NCBI GenBank assembly: GCA_943788615.1
Contig: CALSQY010000001.1
Coordinates: forward strand, 620,001 to 684,000
Direction of reading: 5' to 3'
Length of the DNA: 64,000 nucleotides
Source: UBA4465 sp002292365
GTDB lineage: Bacteria > Bacteroidota > Bacteroidia > Cytophagales > Cyclobacteriaceae
Shown: positions 44,260-52,815 of the stretch, piece after piece
Layout of the letters: each line of letters starts with the position of its first letter
Numbering within the stretch: the first letter of the stretch is position 1
Notes under the pieces: model-generated
What the model was told of the DNA's origin: nothing
Seen by the model: the letters and a program-made list of their open reading frames with translations, nothing else
The model's database searches: none
Translations under genes and position numbers: made by a program

Positions 44260-46664
44260 TTGCGGATGACAGCATTTAATTCATTTTCAAATCGATATAT
44301 AAGTTTACTCATTATTTTATCAATTTTCTTATCGTTTAAGGTTTTTTCTTGATCTTGAAGATAAAAAGCGATGGCATAAGCTTTATTTTCGCTTCCAATT
44401 TTATCACCTTCATAAATACTGAACACATTTATTTTGGATAATAACTTATTTTCAGTTGACTTCGCGATTTGCTTGATTTCATCATAGCTTACCGTCTTTT
44501 TTATGACTAAAGATAGGTCTCTACGAACCTCTGGATACTTCGATATTTTTTGAAATGAGACTGTATTTTGAGCATTTTTTACTAAATAATCCCAATCAAC
44601 TTCAGCATAAAAAACCGTGCTTTTAATGTCAAAATATTGTGTGATTTTGGAAGCTAGTTTTCCAATATGACCAATGATCTTGTCATGAAGATAAAGATCT
44701 ATTCCATACTCAAAAACGGTAGAGGTGGTTGGGATAAATTTAGGTGACCGATTACCACTTTTTTGAACCAAATTTTCAATATCTCCAGAAAGGTGATGAA
44801 AAGTAACAGGAGTAGTTTCATCTATCCATGATGCCTCTTGCTTGTTTCCAACGCGTAACAAGCATAGATTATTTTTTTCAATCGATTGACCATTCTTACG
44901 GCCGTAGGTTTTACTAAACTCATAAAATTTAAGACTTTCCTGTTTCCTGTTGAGATTAAAGCGTATAGATTCCAGTGCCGTATACAAAGGAGTAGGTTTA
45001 AGTATGCCCAGATCTTCACTCGATCGATTTAAGATTTCGACAAGTTCATTTTTAGCTAGTTTTAAATCATCTTCGTATTTCTTATTAGTCAAGGAATTTG
45101 TCAAAATTTCTTGATAACCTTTGCCGGATAAGAAATACGATATTTTTTCTTGCCATTTATAGGGTTCTATCTCATTGAATTCCGCAAGGTATTCGGTAGA
45201 GAAGTGGTCAGCGAAAGCAATGTTATTGATTCCGTATATACGCAAGACTTCCTCAACTAAATCCGCCTCTCGGATTACCTCACTTCGATAAGGAGGAACA
45301 TGGGCATTAAAAGTAGTTGCATTAATATCAGTGGTCTTGATGTCTAAGCTATTTAAGATATCTACAATGCGTTTTTTATCTATTGTTTCTCCAATCAGTT
45401 TATCAAAGGTTTGAAAGGCAGTAGGGATGGTCTTGGTAGCTACGGGATGTGGGTAGATATCTATAAAGTCAGAAGCGATGTACCCACCTGCGATTTCAAG
45501 AATTAACTGTGTCGCGTACTTTAGAGCAAAAATGGTCATCTCTGGGTCCGTACTCCGCTCAAATCTAAAGGAGGCATCTGTATTTAATCCATGGCGCTGC
45601 GCGGTACTTCTCACGTATTCAGGGGAAAAGCAGGCGCTTTCCAAGAATATATCTGTCGTCTCATTGGTGACTCCAGATTTTTGACCACCAAACACTCCGG
45701 CAAGACACATGCCCCCCTCGGTATTACAAATCATTAGGTCTTGATCACTGAGCTTTCTTTCCTTACCATCTAAGGTGGTGAAAGGTGTATCGGTTGGCAA
45801 ACGCTTAACGATAATTAAACTTCCTACTTCGTCGGCATCAAAAGCATGCATAGGCTGTCCAAGGCTGTGTAAGACATAGTTAGTTATGTCTACTATATTA
45901 TTGATGGGCTCTAAATCAATGGTTTTGAGCTTCCATTTGAGCCAATCTGGTGATTCGGAAACTTGAATACCTCGTAGCGTTACCCCAGAATACCTGAGAG
46001 CGCCCTTATGATCTTCAACAATTACTTTGATTGGATTTTTTGCATGACTGAGATCAAAATCTTTAAGAACAGGTAGGGTTAAGCTTCGATTGAAATAAGC
46101 TTTGAGATCTCTTGCCGTTCCTAAATGAGAAGTTGCATCTCCTCTATTGGGGGTAAGGCCAATTTCATAAACGATGTCTTCCTCACTTTCATAGATTTTA
46201 TTCAGAGGGGTACCATTGGCATAATCGGTTGTCAAGATCATGATGCCCTCATGACTTGAACCTAAGCCGATTTCATCTTCGGCGCAAATCATACCCTGAG
46301 ATACTTCGCCACGTATCTTTGCTTTTTTTATTTGAAAGGGTTCTCCTTTGATTGGGTATATCAAACAGTTGACAGGAGCAACGGCTACTTTTTGTCCCAC
46401 GCTTATGTTAGCGGCACCACAAACGATACTGATTAGATCATCTGACCCAACATCCACTTGTGTCAATTTTAATTTGTCTGCATTGGGATGCGGTATGCAG
46501 CTCATAACTTCTCCTATGATTAAGCCTTTAAGTCCCCCTTTTATTTTTTCAATTTTTGCGACAGACTCCACTTCTAGGCCCGTTTGCGTTAGGATCTCAG
46601 AAATGGTTTCTGGAGTTTCGGGAAGTTCAATAAAATGAGTGAGCCAGTTGTGCGAAATTTTCAT
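44256..46664 (-). CDS. pheT: Phenylalanyl-tRNA synthetase beta subunit
   Basis: An 802-residue PheT. N-terminal EMAP-like tRNA-binding domain near 40-150 (MSCIPHPNADKLKLTQVDVG), B3/B4 editing domain near 210-390, B5 near 405-475, the synthetase-like core, and a C-terminal FDX-ACB domain near 705-800 (FQKISKYPEVRRDLSLVI). Intact and full length. pheS is elsewhere, as is usual in this phylum. Upstream head of the pheT-coiled-coil-zapA operon. Confidence 0.97.
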   Translation of the reverse strand: MKISHNWLTHFIELPETPETISEILTQTGLEVESVAKIEKIKGGLKGLIIGEVMSCIPHPNADKLKLTQVDVGSDDLISIVCGAANISVGQKVAVAPVNCLIYPIKGEPFQIKKAKIRGEVSQGMICAEDEIGLGSSHEGIMILTTDYANGTPLNKIYESEEDIVYEIGLTPNRGDATSHLGTARDLKAYFNRSLTLPVLKDFDLSHAKNPIKVIVEDHKGALRYSGVTLRGIQVSESPDWLKWKLKTIDLEPINNIVDITNYVLHSLGQPMHAFDADEVGSLIIVKRLPTDTPFTTLDGKERKLSDQDLMICNTEGGMCLAGVFGGQKSGVTNETTDIFLESACFSPEYVRSTAQRHGLNTDASFRFERSTDPEMTIFALKYATQLILEIAGGYIASDFIDIYPHPVATKTIPTAFQTFDKLIGETIDKKRIVDILNSLDIKTTDINATTFNAHVPPYRSEVIREADLVEEVLRIYGINNIAFADHFSTEYLAEFNEIEPYKWQEKISYFLSGKGYQEILTNSLTNKKYEDDLKLAKNELVEILNRSSEDLGILKPTPLYTALESIRFNLNRKQESLKFYEFSKTYGRKNGQSIEKNNLCLLRVGNKQEASWIDETTPVTFHHLSGDIENLVQKSGNRSPKFIPTTSTVFEYGIDLYLHDKIIGHIGKLASKITQYFDIKSTVFYAEVDWDYLVKNAQNTVSFQKISKYPEVRRDLSLVIKKTVSYDEIKQIAKSTENKLLSKINVFSIYEGDKIGSENKAYAIAFYLQDQEKTLNDKKIDKIMSKLIYRFENELNAVIRK

Positions 46665-46727
46665 ATTTACGGCTCCTTTTTGAGCTTGGGTACAAAAATA
46701 TAAAGTGTTGGCATTAAAATGGGCTAA

Positions 46728-47336
46728 CTATTCAATTTTATATGCTCGTTCACCCGCTTCTATGGCTATGGCAAGAATATTTTCGGTCGGAGGAAGTGGG
46801 CAGATGTATTCATCAATGTAGGCGCAATAGGGATTGTAGGCTAAATTGAAATCAATGCTCGTTTTATTTGATTTTCCTATGGTGACATCTAAATAGCGCC
46901 CACCCCCATAACTACCCTTGCTGCTGGTATCATCTGCAAAGCCACAGAAGAGGGTTTTATCAGTGCCGAAACCTATAGGTTTAAGCACGAGTAACCTCAA
47001 TAATTGCCTATCCAGGGAGAATTTCAACCAAGCAAATTTTTGATATCGCTCTTGCTCACCATTGCTTGCATTTAAAACTACGATTTGGCGTTCTTGGATT
47101 CTTTCTACTGAGGCATTGACTTTATATTTTTTATCAATAGGATAGTAGCTGGGCTTTTGGTAAACGACATCAAACTGTTTGAAGGGAGAACTCTGATTGA
47201 AAGCTAAATATTTATGTCTCTTGCTGATTTCTTTCTCAACTGATGAGACATAATTTTCGTCAGTTTCATCACTCGAAAATGAATAAAAAAGGAGCAATAG
47301 GAGTATTGGGATCAAGAGCCAAGTTATTTTTTTCAT
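46728..47336 (-). CDS. DUF1684 family protein
   Basis: A 202-residue exported protein: MKKITWLLIPILLLLLFYSF is a signal anchor. DUF1684 signature blocks: SPFKQFDVVYQKPSYYPID near 50-68, KPIGFGTDKTLFCGFADDTSSKGSYGGGRYL near 118-148 and the strongly conserved NLAYNPYCAYIDEYICPLPPTENILAIAIEAGE near 164-196. The family is predicted to bind a ligand or metal through these Asn/Tyr/Cys residues, but I know of no established activity. Single gene. Confidence 0.88.
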   Translation of the reverse strand: MKKITWLLIPILLLLLFYSFSSDETDENYVSSVEKEISKRHKYLAFNQSSPFKQFDVVYQKPSYYPIDKKYKVNASVERIQERQIVVLNASNGEQERYQKFAWLKFSLDRQLLRLLVLKPIGFGTDKTLFCGFADDTSSKGSYGGGRYLDVTIGKSNKTSIDFNLAYNPYCAYIDEYICPLPPTENILAIAIEAGERAYKIE

Positions 47337-47347
47337 TGAAGTAGTGG

Positions 47348-47970
47348 TTAGAAAACTAAAGAATGATCTACAAAGCTATAATATCCAGCGTTGGTATGTA
47401 TGATATAATCAATGATAGAAATATTAAGTAAATCTCCGGTTTTTTTAATTTTTTTGTCAAGTTAATGTCTGCTTCAGAAGCGTTTATATTTCCTGAGGGA
47501 TGGTTATGAATCAAAACTAGAGCACTTGTCTGCCAATCGAGAGCATGCTTGAAAACGAGTTTAGGATCCACGAGTGTTCCTGAAATTCCACTTTTAGATA
47601 TTTGCTTTTTAGCAATGATTTCATTGTTTCTTTTCAATAAAATTATCCAACATTCTTAAAGTTGAGTGTCCATCAGTACGGCACGCATAAATTAATATAT
47701 ATCCTTAGAGTAGGTGATTATTTTATTTGAGTTTGAATTCATCTCGTCTGCGGCCTAATTCAAGAGCACTGATGATTTTTATGGCCTTGGCATTTCCTAT
47801 TTTATTCAGATGGTCTTCCGATAATTGTGCCAATTGATGGAGGACATTATTTCCCGAGGTTAAAATATCTTTGGCAAGACCTGCGGTAAATTTTCCTTGG
47901 TATCCGGATCCTAACAAAAACCCTAATAATCCAGCATTTGTTAATATTGAGGAGCCTTTACTTAATATTT
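47348..47970 (-). pseudogene. radC: Degenerate radC (JAB-domain protein)
   Basis: Reading the minus strand gives three radC pieces out of register. First KGSSILTNAGLLGFLLGSGYQG onward to ALELGRRR, lacking the normal N-terminal 15-20 residues because the frame runs into rpsT. Next, after a stop and a lost segment, WIILLKRNNEIIAKKQ to IHNHPSGNINASEADI, which keeps the JAB HxHPSG motif. Last, after a one-base deletion in an A7 run (47446-47440), KTGDLLNISIIDYIIHTNAG to SFVDHSLVF, stop at 47350-47348. Three independent lesions make it non-functional. RadC is a non-essential putative DNA metabolism metalloprotein, so loss is tolerable. Confidence 0.88.
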
Positions 47971-47973
47971 TTT

Positions 47974-48225
47974 TTAAAGAGTAGCGACTTGCTTGGTCAA
48001 ACTTGATTTTAAATTGGCTGCTTTTTTCTTGTGTATAATGTTTCTTTTTGATAACTTATCTAGCATTCTGATCACTTCTTTTAATAATTTTTCAGCCTCA
48101 ACTTTGTCCGTTGATTGACGAAGCTTTTTTAGATAAGTTCGTGTTGTTTTATGTTGATAGCGATTTCTTAGTCTTTTGACTTCGCTTGATTTTATTCTCT
48201 TTTTTGCCGACTTGTGATTTGCCAT
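47974..48225 (-). CDS. rpsT: 30S ribosomal protein S20
   Basis: An 83-residue S20 that binds 16S rRNA. Typical basic N-terminus MANHKSAKKRIKSSEVKRLRN and C-terminal KRNIIHKKKAANLKSSLTKQ with the conserved I-H-x-N/K-K-A-A-N-x-K-S motif. Intact between two pseudogenes. Its own promoter lies at 48255-48285. Confidence 0.96.
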   Translation of the reverse strand: MANHKSAKKRIKSSEVKRLRNRYQHKTTRTYLKKLRQSTDKVEAEKLLKEVIRMLDKLSKRNIIHKKKAANLKSSLTKQVATL

Positions 48226-48254
48226 TTCTATTACCTTGTTCTGTTGAACGATTG

Positions 48255-48285
48255 CAAATTTAGGCTTTTTATTGAAAAAACAAAA
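48255..48285 (-). promoter_or_regulatory. Promoter of rpsT (Bacteroidota type)
   Basis: Minus-strand TTTTG (48285-48281), 18-base spacer, TAAATTTG (48262-48255). Transcription would start near 48248, about 22 bases before the rpsT ATG. Confidence 0.7.
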
Positions 48286-48333
48286 GCGAAATCGATTTAT
48301 AAGTATTTATTCTGAGAAGCTATATTTACTGCT

Positions 48334-49214
48334 ATGCATTTTTTATTATATCCTTTACTCTTAATATTTTTTCCAAAACATTTTGAGCCCAAAAGGAAGG
48401 CTGAATGGGGATTTCATGTACATAAAAAAATAAATGAGATTGCTATTTTTTCGCTATCACCTAAAATGATTGAATTTTATAAACCTCATATGCGGACGGT
48501 TACTGAAAGATCAGTGAATCCAGATAAGCGGCGATATATAAATGAAAATGAAGGCCCCAGGTATTTTATTGATTTAGATGCATACGGAAGTGATCCCTTA
48601 GCTCAACTACCTAAAAAATGGCAAGAAGCGATTGGGCAGTATGGGGACAGTATTTTAACAGAGCACGGGATCGTACCTTGGCATTTGGTTCAGGTAAAAT
48701 ATTATTTATCACAGGTGTTTTTAAATCAGGATGCTGACCAAATTTAAAAAAATCTCGGCGGATTTAGGTCATTATGTTGGAGATGCGCATGTGCCATTGC
48801 ACGCGACCAGCAATATGACTTGTTTGTCGGAAAGGCAGAATATATCGAGAATGTCAATTCTGCCGCTTGGAATGCTGTAGTCAATGCACATTTGACCCTA
48901 GATTCGGTATTGATTTTCGAAGCTCAAATTAGTCAAGAATTTTCTCCAACTAAGAAATACAGTTTTGTGGTAAGGGGACCCAGATGGTTAAAGTTTATTT
49001 ATATGAATTTTCTGAGGCCTGCCATCAACGGTTACAAGATATGGTAGAACGAAAAATTCGAGCATCAATTAAATTAATTGCCGATTTTTGGTTTACCTGC
49101 TGGGTAGATGATGGTCAACCTATATTAAATGAATTGATTCTGGAGGACAATAAGATTATAAAAAGCCCAATAGATTCTTTGTTCATAAGAGATGGAAATC
49201 ATGGAAGAAATTGA
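48334..49214 (+). pseudogene. Degenerate zinc-dependent phospholipase C-like gene
   Basis: The first 130 codons read through: signal-like MHFLLYPLLLIFFPKHF, then WGFHVHKKINEIAIFSLSP with metal-type residues and RSVNPDKRRYINENEGPRYFIDLD. A frameshift near 48746 leads to a second frame with SADLGHYVGDAHVPLHATSN; about 25 residues are then missing and YDLFVGKAEYIENV follows in another frame. A third shift near 48986 leads to LYEFSEACHQRL and MVERKIRASIKLIADFW. An in-frame TGA at 49226-49228 separates a further coding-like bit (ERGALVLGQFNST) that may be its old end. Zinc-binding H-H-D pattern suggests a S1/P1 nuclease-like fold, but the gene cannot make a full protein. Confidence 0.8.
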
Positions 49215-49339
49215 TATGATAGACTGAGGAGCACAACCGCAGTTGGACAAAGATGCATTTATAGGCCATATTTCAATCATTGGAAGCCGTGAGAGGGGCG
49301 CTTTAGTATTGGGACAATTTAATTCGACGACTGCTACAC

Positions 49340-49376
49340 AAAAAAAGTCACCCAATCAAGCAGTGACCTTTTTTTT
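49340..49376 (-). terminator. Terminator after tsf
   Basis: Minus-strand hairpin: A-run then GGTCAC pairs with GTGAC followed by a T7 run, about 12 pairs including A-T pairs. It lies 18 bases downstream of the tsf stop and closes the rplM-rpsI-rpsB-tsf block. Confidence 0.8.
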
Positions 49377-49393
49377 AGATAGGATAAGAAGAT

Positions 49394-50227
49394 TTATCCT
49401 ATGGTGATTCTTTTGAATTCAGTTACGGTCATACCCTTAGAAATAGTATCTAAGTATTGAGCGATGGTCATAGAATTATCCTTCACAAATCTTTGTCCCA
49501 TGAGTGTGTTTTCACTAAAGAATTTATTTAGTTTTCCCATCGCAATTTTTTCAATGATAGCTTCTGGCTTTCCCTCTTGTCTTGCTTGATCTTTCCCTAT
49601 CTCAATTTCCTTTTCTATAATTGAAGGATCGACGCCATTTTTATTTACGGCTACTGGATTCATAGCTGCGATTTGCATAGCGACATCTCGACCCGCATCT
49701 TCAATAGCCACTCCATTGGTAAGACCTAGGCCTACCAATACTCCCAGCTTTTTGTTTGAATGGACGTAGGAGACCACACCCTCGGACTTCAATATTTCGT
49801 AAGAGCTAATTTCTAGCTTCTCTCCAATTTTACCCGTATTTTCAATTATTTTTTCACCAAGGGTGAGTTCACCTATCTTATGAGCTTTCAAGGCATCTAT
49901 GTCTGCCGGTCCGTGGTCAAATGCGCAAGCTAAAATCTCTTCCCCTAAAGCGATAAATGCATCATTCTTAGCAACAAAATCAGTTTCACAGGTAAAAGCA
50001 ACTAAAACTCCTTTGGACCCATCTTCACTGATCTTAGTGAAAATAATACCTTCGGATGTTTTTCGATCTGCTCTTGAGGCAGAGACTTTTTGACCTTTTT
50101 TTCTTAAAAATTCAATTGCTTTGTCAAAATCACCATCGGCTTCTACCAATGCTTTTTTACAGTCCATCATACCCGAACCGGTCATTTGCCTAAGCTTATT
50201 TACTTCTTGAGCGCTAATTGCCATCAT
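49394..50227 (-). CDS. tsf: Elongation factor Ts
   Basis: A 277-residue EF-Ts, the nucleotide-exchange factor for EF-Tu. UBA-like N-terminus with ISAQEVNKLRQMTGSGMMDCKKAL and GDFDKAIEFLRKKGQ, and the core motif CETDFVAKND near 80-89 (the Thr-Asp-Phe that contacts EF-Tu). An ATGATG pair starts the gene; the second ATG (50224) fits the family better by one codon. Downstream of rpsB, separated by a strong hairpin. Confidence 0.96.
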   Translation of the reverse strand: MMAISAQEVNKLRQMTGSGMMDCKKALVEADGDFDKAIEFLRKKGQKVSASRADRKTSEGIIFTKISEDGSKGVLVAFTCETDFVAKNDAFIALGEEILACAFDHGPADIDALKAHKIGELTLGEKIIENTGKIGEKLEISSYEILKSEGVVSYVHSNKKLGVLVGLGLTNGVAIEDAGRDVAMQIAAMNPVAVNKNGVDPSIIEKEIEIGKDQARQEGKPEAIIEKIAMGKLNKFFSENTLMGQRFVKDNSMTIAQYLDTISKGMTVTEFKRITIG

Positions 50228-50264
50228 ACTTATTATTTATGCTAATTATAAATTCTTTTAAACA

Positions 50265-50299
50265 AAAATTGAACATCATTTGTGTTGATGTTCAATTTT
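50265..50299 (-). terminator. Hairpin between rpsB and tsf
   Basis: On the minus strand AAAATTGAACATCA (50299-50286) pairs perfectly with TGATGTTCAATTTT (50278-50265), 14 pairs, seven-base loop, followed by TTG and A/T-rich sequence. Shape is that of an intrinsic terminator, yet it splits the normally co-transcribed rpsB-tsf pair, so it probably works as partial terminator or processing site. Confidence 0.7.
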
Positions 50300-50343
50300 A
50301 ATATTTGATTAAATTCTTGTAAAAGTTGTAAGAATTTGAGTGA

Positions 50344-51111
50344 TTAATCTTTCTTTTCTACAACAACCTCTTCGGCTTTTTGTCTTTTTGCTTCTTCAGC
50401 AATTTTCGAATCTTCTCTTTCCTTTTTTCTTTCACCCAGACCCGCTTCCATCGCATCGCTCAGGTAATTGGTGATTAAGGAAATAGATTTGAAAGCATCA
50501 TCATTTGCAGGAATAGGATAATCAACTTCATTTGGATTGGAGTTGGTATCCACCATTGCGAATACTGGAATATTTAGTTTCTGTGCTTCTGCAATGGCAA
50601 TGTGCTCACGTTTGATATCTACTACAAAAAGGGCAGCCGGCAATCTGTTGAGATCAGCGATACCACCAAGTACACGTTCTAATTTAGCTCGCTCCCTAGA
50701 AAGCATCAGTTTTTCACGCTTAGCAAGATTGTTATACGCATCCTCTTTGAGCAACTTATCTATTGAGGTCATTTTTTTCAATGACTTTCTGATCGTAGTG
50801 AAGTTGGTTAGCATACCTCCGAGCCACCTTTCCGTCACGTAGGGCATTTTTAATTTTTTAGCCTGTTCTTCTACGACTTCTTTCGCTTGCTTTTTAGTAG
50901 CTACGAACATTACCTTGCGTCCAGACCGCACGACGCCTTGTAGTGCAGCAGCAGCCTCTTCAAGGTGCTTAAGTGACTTGTTAAGGTCAATGATGTGAAT
51001 GCCGTTCTTTTCCATAAAAATGAAGGGAGCCATCTGAGGATCCCATTTACGAGTAAGGTGTCCAAAGTGGACGCCAGCATCCAACAATTCTTTTGTAGTA
51101 ATTTTTGCCAT
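50344..51111 (-). CDS. rpsB: 30S ribosomal protein S2
   Basis: A 255-residue S2. N-terminal LLDAGVHFGHLTRKWDPQMAPFIF, HIIDLNKSLKHLEEA, GTKKQAKEVV and PYVTERWLGGMLTNFTTI are conserved family blocks, and the charged C-terminal tail (GLGERKKEREDSKIAEEAKR) is typical of the phylum. Fifteen bases after rpsI. Confidence 0.97.
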   Translation of the reverse strand: MAKITTKELLDAGVHFGHLTRKWDPQMAPFIFMEKNGIHIIDLNKSLKHLEEAAAALQGVVRSGRKVMFVATKKQAKEVVEEQAKKLKMPYVTERWLGGMLTNFTTIRKSLKKMTSIDKLLKEDAYNNLAKREKLMLSRERAKLERVLGGIADLNRLPAALFVVDIKREHIAIAEAQKLNIPVFAMVDTNSNPNEVDYPIPANDDAFKSISLITNYLSDAMEAGLGERKKEREDSKIAEEAKRQKAEEVVVEKKD

Positions 51112-51126
51112 TTTTTAATTATAAAC

Positions 51127-51513
51127 TTATCGTTTACTAAACTGAAATGCTCTTCTTGCCTTTCTACGTCCATATTTCTTACGTTCAACCATTCTTGAGT
51201 CTCTTGTGAGAAATCCTTCTGCTTTTAAGGCAGGTCTGCTTTCTTGATCTAACTCAACCAAAGCACGAGCGATACTGAGCCTAATAGCTTCAGCCTGACC
51301 TGAAAGTCCACCACCAAAAACATTGATGCTGATATTAAAATTATCGTTTTGTTCTGTAGTCATCAAAGGCTGCTTAACAATGATTTGAAGTACTTCTGAC
51401 GGGAAATATTCCTTAAAATCACGATTGTTGACTTTGATTTCTCCTTTCCCACTCGATAAGTAGGCACGAGCTACGGCAGTTTTTCGTCTACCAATTGTTT
51501 TAATTACTTCCAT
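51127..51513 (-). CDS. rpsI: 30S ribosomal protein S9
   Basis: A 128-residue S9. IGRRKTAVARAYLSSGKGEIKVN at the start, GGGLSGQAEAIRLSIARALVE near 68-88 and the C-terminal RDSRMVERKKYGRRKARRAFQFSKR that reaches the P-site tRNA. Five bases after rplM, in the usual rplM-rpsI order. Confidence 0.97.
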   Translation of the reverse strand: MEVIKTIGRRKTAVARAYLSSGKGEIKVNNRDFKEYFPSEVLQIIVKQPLMTTEQNDNFNISINVFGGGLSGQAEAIRLSIARALVELDQESRPALKAEGFLTRDSRMVERKKYGRRKARRAFQFSKR

Positions 51514-51518
51514 TTAAA

Positions 51519-51962
51519 TTATATTTTGACTTCTTTTGGTTTTTGAGCCTCATGTGGGTGTTCAGTGCCCACATATGCGTAAAGATTTTTAAATAGTTGC
51601 CTTCCTAATCGATTTCTTGGAAGCATACCACGTACTGCGCTTTCTATCAAAAGGGTTGACGATTTTTTATAGAGCTCTTTGGAAGTATGCTTTCGTTGAC
51701 CCCCTGGATATCCTGTATGATGGATGTATAATTTATCCGTCCATTTTTTGCCGGTGAGTCGGATCTTGTCTGCGTTTATAACAATAACATTATCTCCACA
51801 ATCGACATGCGCAGAAAATGAAGGTTTGTGTGTGCCCCTAATAATTTTACTTACTTCGCTGGCTAATCTCCCTAATACTTTATGACTTGCATCGATGATC
51901 ACCCAGTTCTTTTGGACTGTTGATTTGTTTGATGCAATGGTCTTATAACTTAATGTTTCCAC
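51519..51962 (-). CDS. rplM: 50S ribosomal protein L13
   Basis: A 147-residue L13 starting with GTG at 51962, the residue position where relatives begin (ETLSYKTIASNKSTVQKNW). Blocks IDASHKVLGRLASEVSKIIRG, NVIVINADKIRLTGKKW and RGMLPRNRLGRQLFKNLYAYVG are conserved. First gene of the ribosomal block; promoter at 52019-52049. Confidence 0.96.
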   Translation of the reverse strand: METLSYKTIASNKSTVQKNWVIIDASHKVLGRLASEVSKIIRGTHKPSFSAHVDCGDNVIVINADKIRLTGKKWTDKLYIHHTGYPGGQRKHTSKELYKKSSTLLIESAVRGMLPRNRLGRQLFKNLYAYVGTEHPHEAQKPKEVKI

Positions 51963-52018
51963 TTTATGAGTCCTTGTTTTTTATACTGTTGCTCCTTTTT
52001 CAACCTTAAAAAGGGACA

Positions 52019-52049
52019 CAAAAATAGATTTTATATTTTGGAAAAACAA
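52019..52049 (-). promoter_or_regulatory. Promoter of the rplM operon (Bacteroidota type)
   Basis: Minus-strand TTG (52049-52047), 20-base spacer, TATTTTTG (52026-52019). A start near 52012 would give a leader of about 50 bases with a short T-rich tract and the AAGGTTGAAAAAGG sequence, a possible site of ribosomal autoregulation. Confidence 0.6.
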
Positions 52050-52063
52050 GATACCTACTTTTA

Positions 52064-52792
52064 TTAACGCTTGTTTTTTTCAAGTTGTCGAATTGCAGCT
52101 TGTAAATCTTTGGGATAAGGCGCCGTTAGTTTCATTATTTTCCCATCTCTATCCTCAAATTGAATACCCGCAGCGTGCAGAGCTAGTCTGTCAATTAATG
52201 GTTGTTCCTCTTCATTTTTAGAAGCTTTATAACTTTTTTTGATTTCGGAGAGGAAAAGATTTTTTCCACCGTAATGCTGATCTCCAATGATAGGGAGTCC
52301 ATAATTTGCCAGATGAACTCTTATTTGATGCATACGGCCTGTAAAGGGCATACAAGCCAAAAGGGAGTGTTTTTTATATCGTTCTAGGGTTGATACCAAA
52401 GTCATGGAGGGTTTTCCTTTTTGAAAATCAACTTTTGAGCGATTGCCAGAGGAATAAATAGGTTTATTAAGTTCTAATTCGTCAATATCTTGCTCACCTT
52501 CGACAAGGGCATGGTAAATTTTGGTTACAGATCTTTGTTCAAGCAGCATGGAGAAATACTTGTAGGTGACATAATTTTTTGCAAGAACCAAAATGCCTGA
52601 GGTGGTTTTATCTAATCTATGACAGACTTTTGCTTCATTAAAATAGGTCCGGGCCCATTTAAGTATATTCATTGGTGAACTTCTATCTTCTAAGGTAGAA
52701 ATATGCTGGGGTTTATTAATAATGATGAAATTACTATTTTCAAAAATAATGATTTCCTTGAATGGGGAATGAGGGCTTAATTTTTTCTTCAT
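52064..52792 (-). CDS. RluA-family pseudouridine synthase
   Basis: A 242-residue pseudouridine synthase without an S4 domain. NFIIINKPQHISTLED near 21-36 and the catalytic motif VCHRLDKTTSGILVLAKN with Asp61, plus PFTGRMHQIRVHLANYGLPIIGD near 150-175. Relatives modify 23S rRNA or tRNA; target not readable. It is the last gene of the response-regulator/kinase/rluA cluster. Confidence 0.9.
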   Translation of the reverse strand: MKKKLSPHSPFKEIIIFENSNFIIINKPQHISTLEDRSSPMNILKWARTYFNEAKVCHRLDKTTSGILVLAKNYVTYKYFSMLLEQRSVTKIYHALVEGEQDIDELELNKPIYSSGNRSKVDFQKGKPSMTLVSTLERYKKHSLLACMPFTGRMHQIRVHLANYGLPIIGDQHYGGKNLFLSEIKKSYKASKNEEEQPLIDRLALHAAGIQFEDRDGKIMKLTAPYPKDLQAAIRQLEKNKR

Positions 52793-52815
52793 GTCGTCGA
52801 GATCGCAGTTTTATT

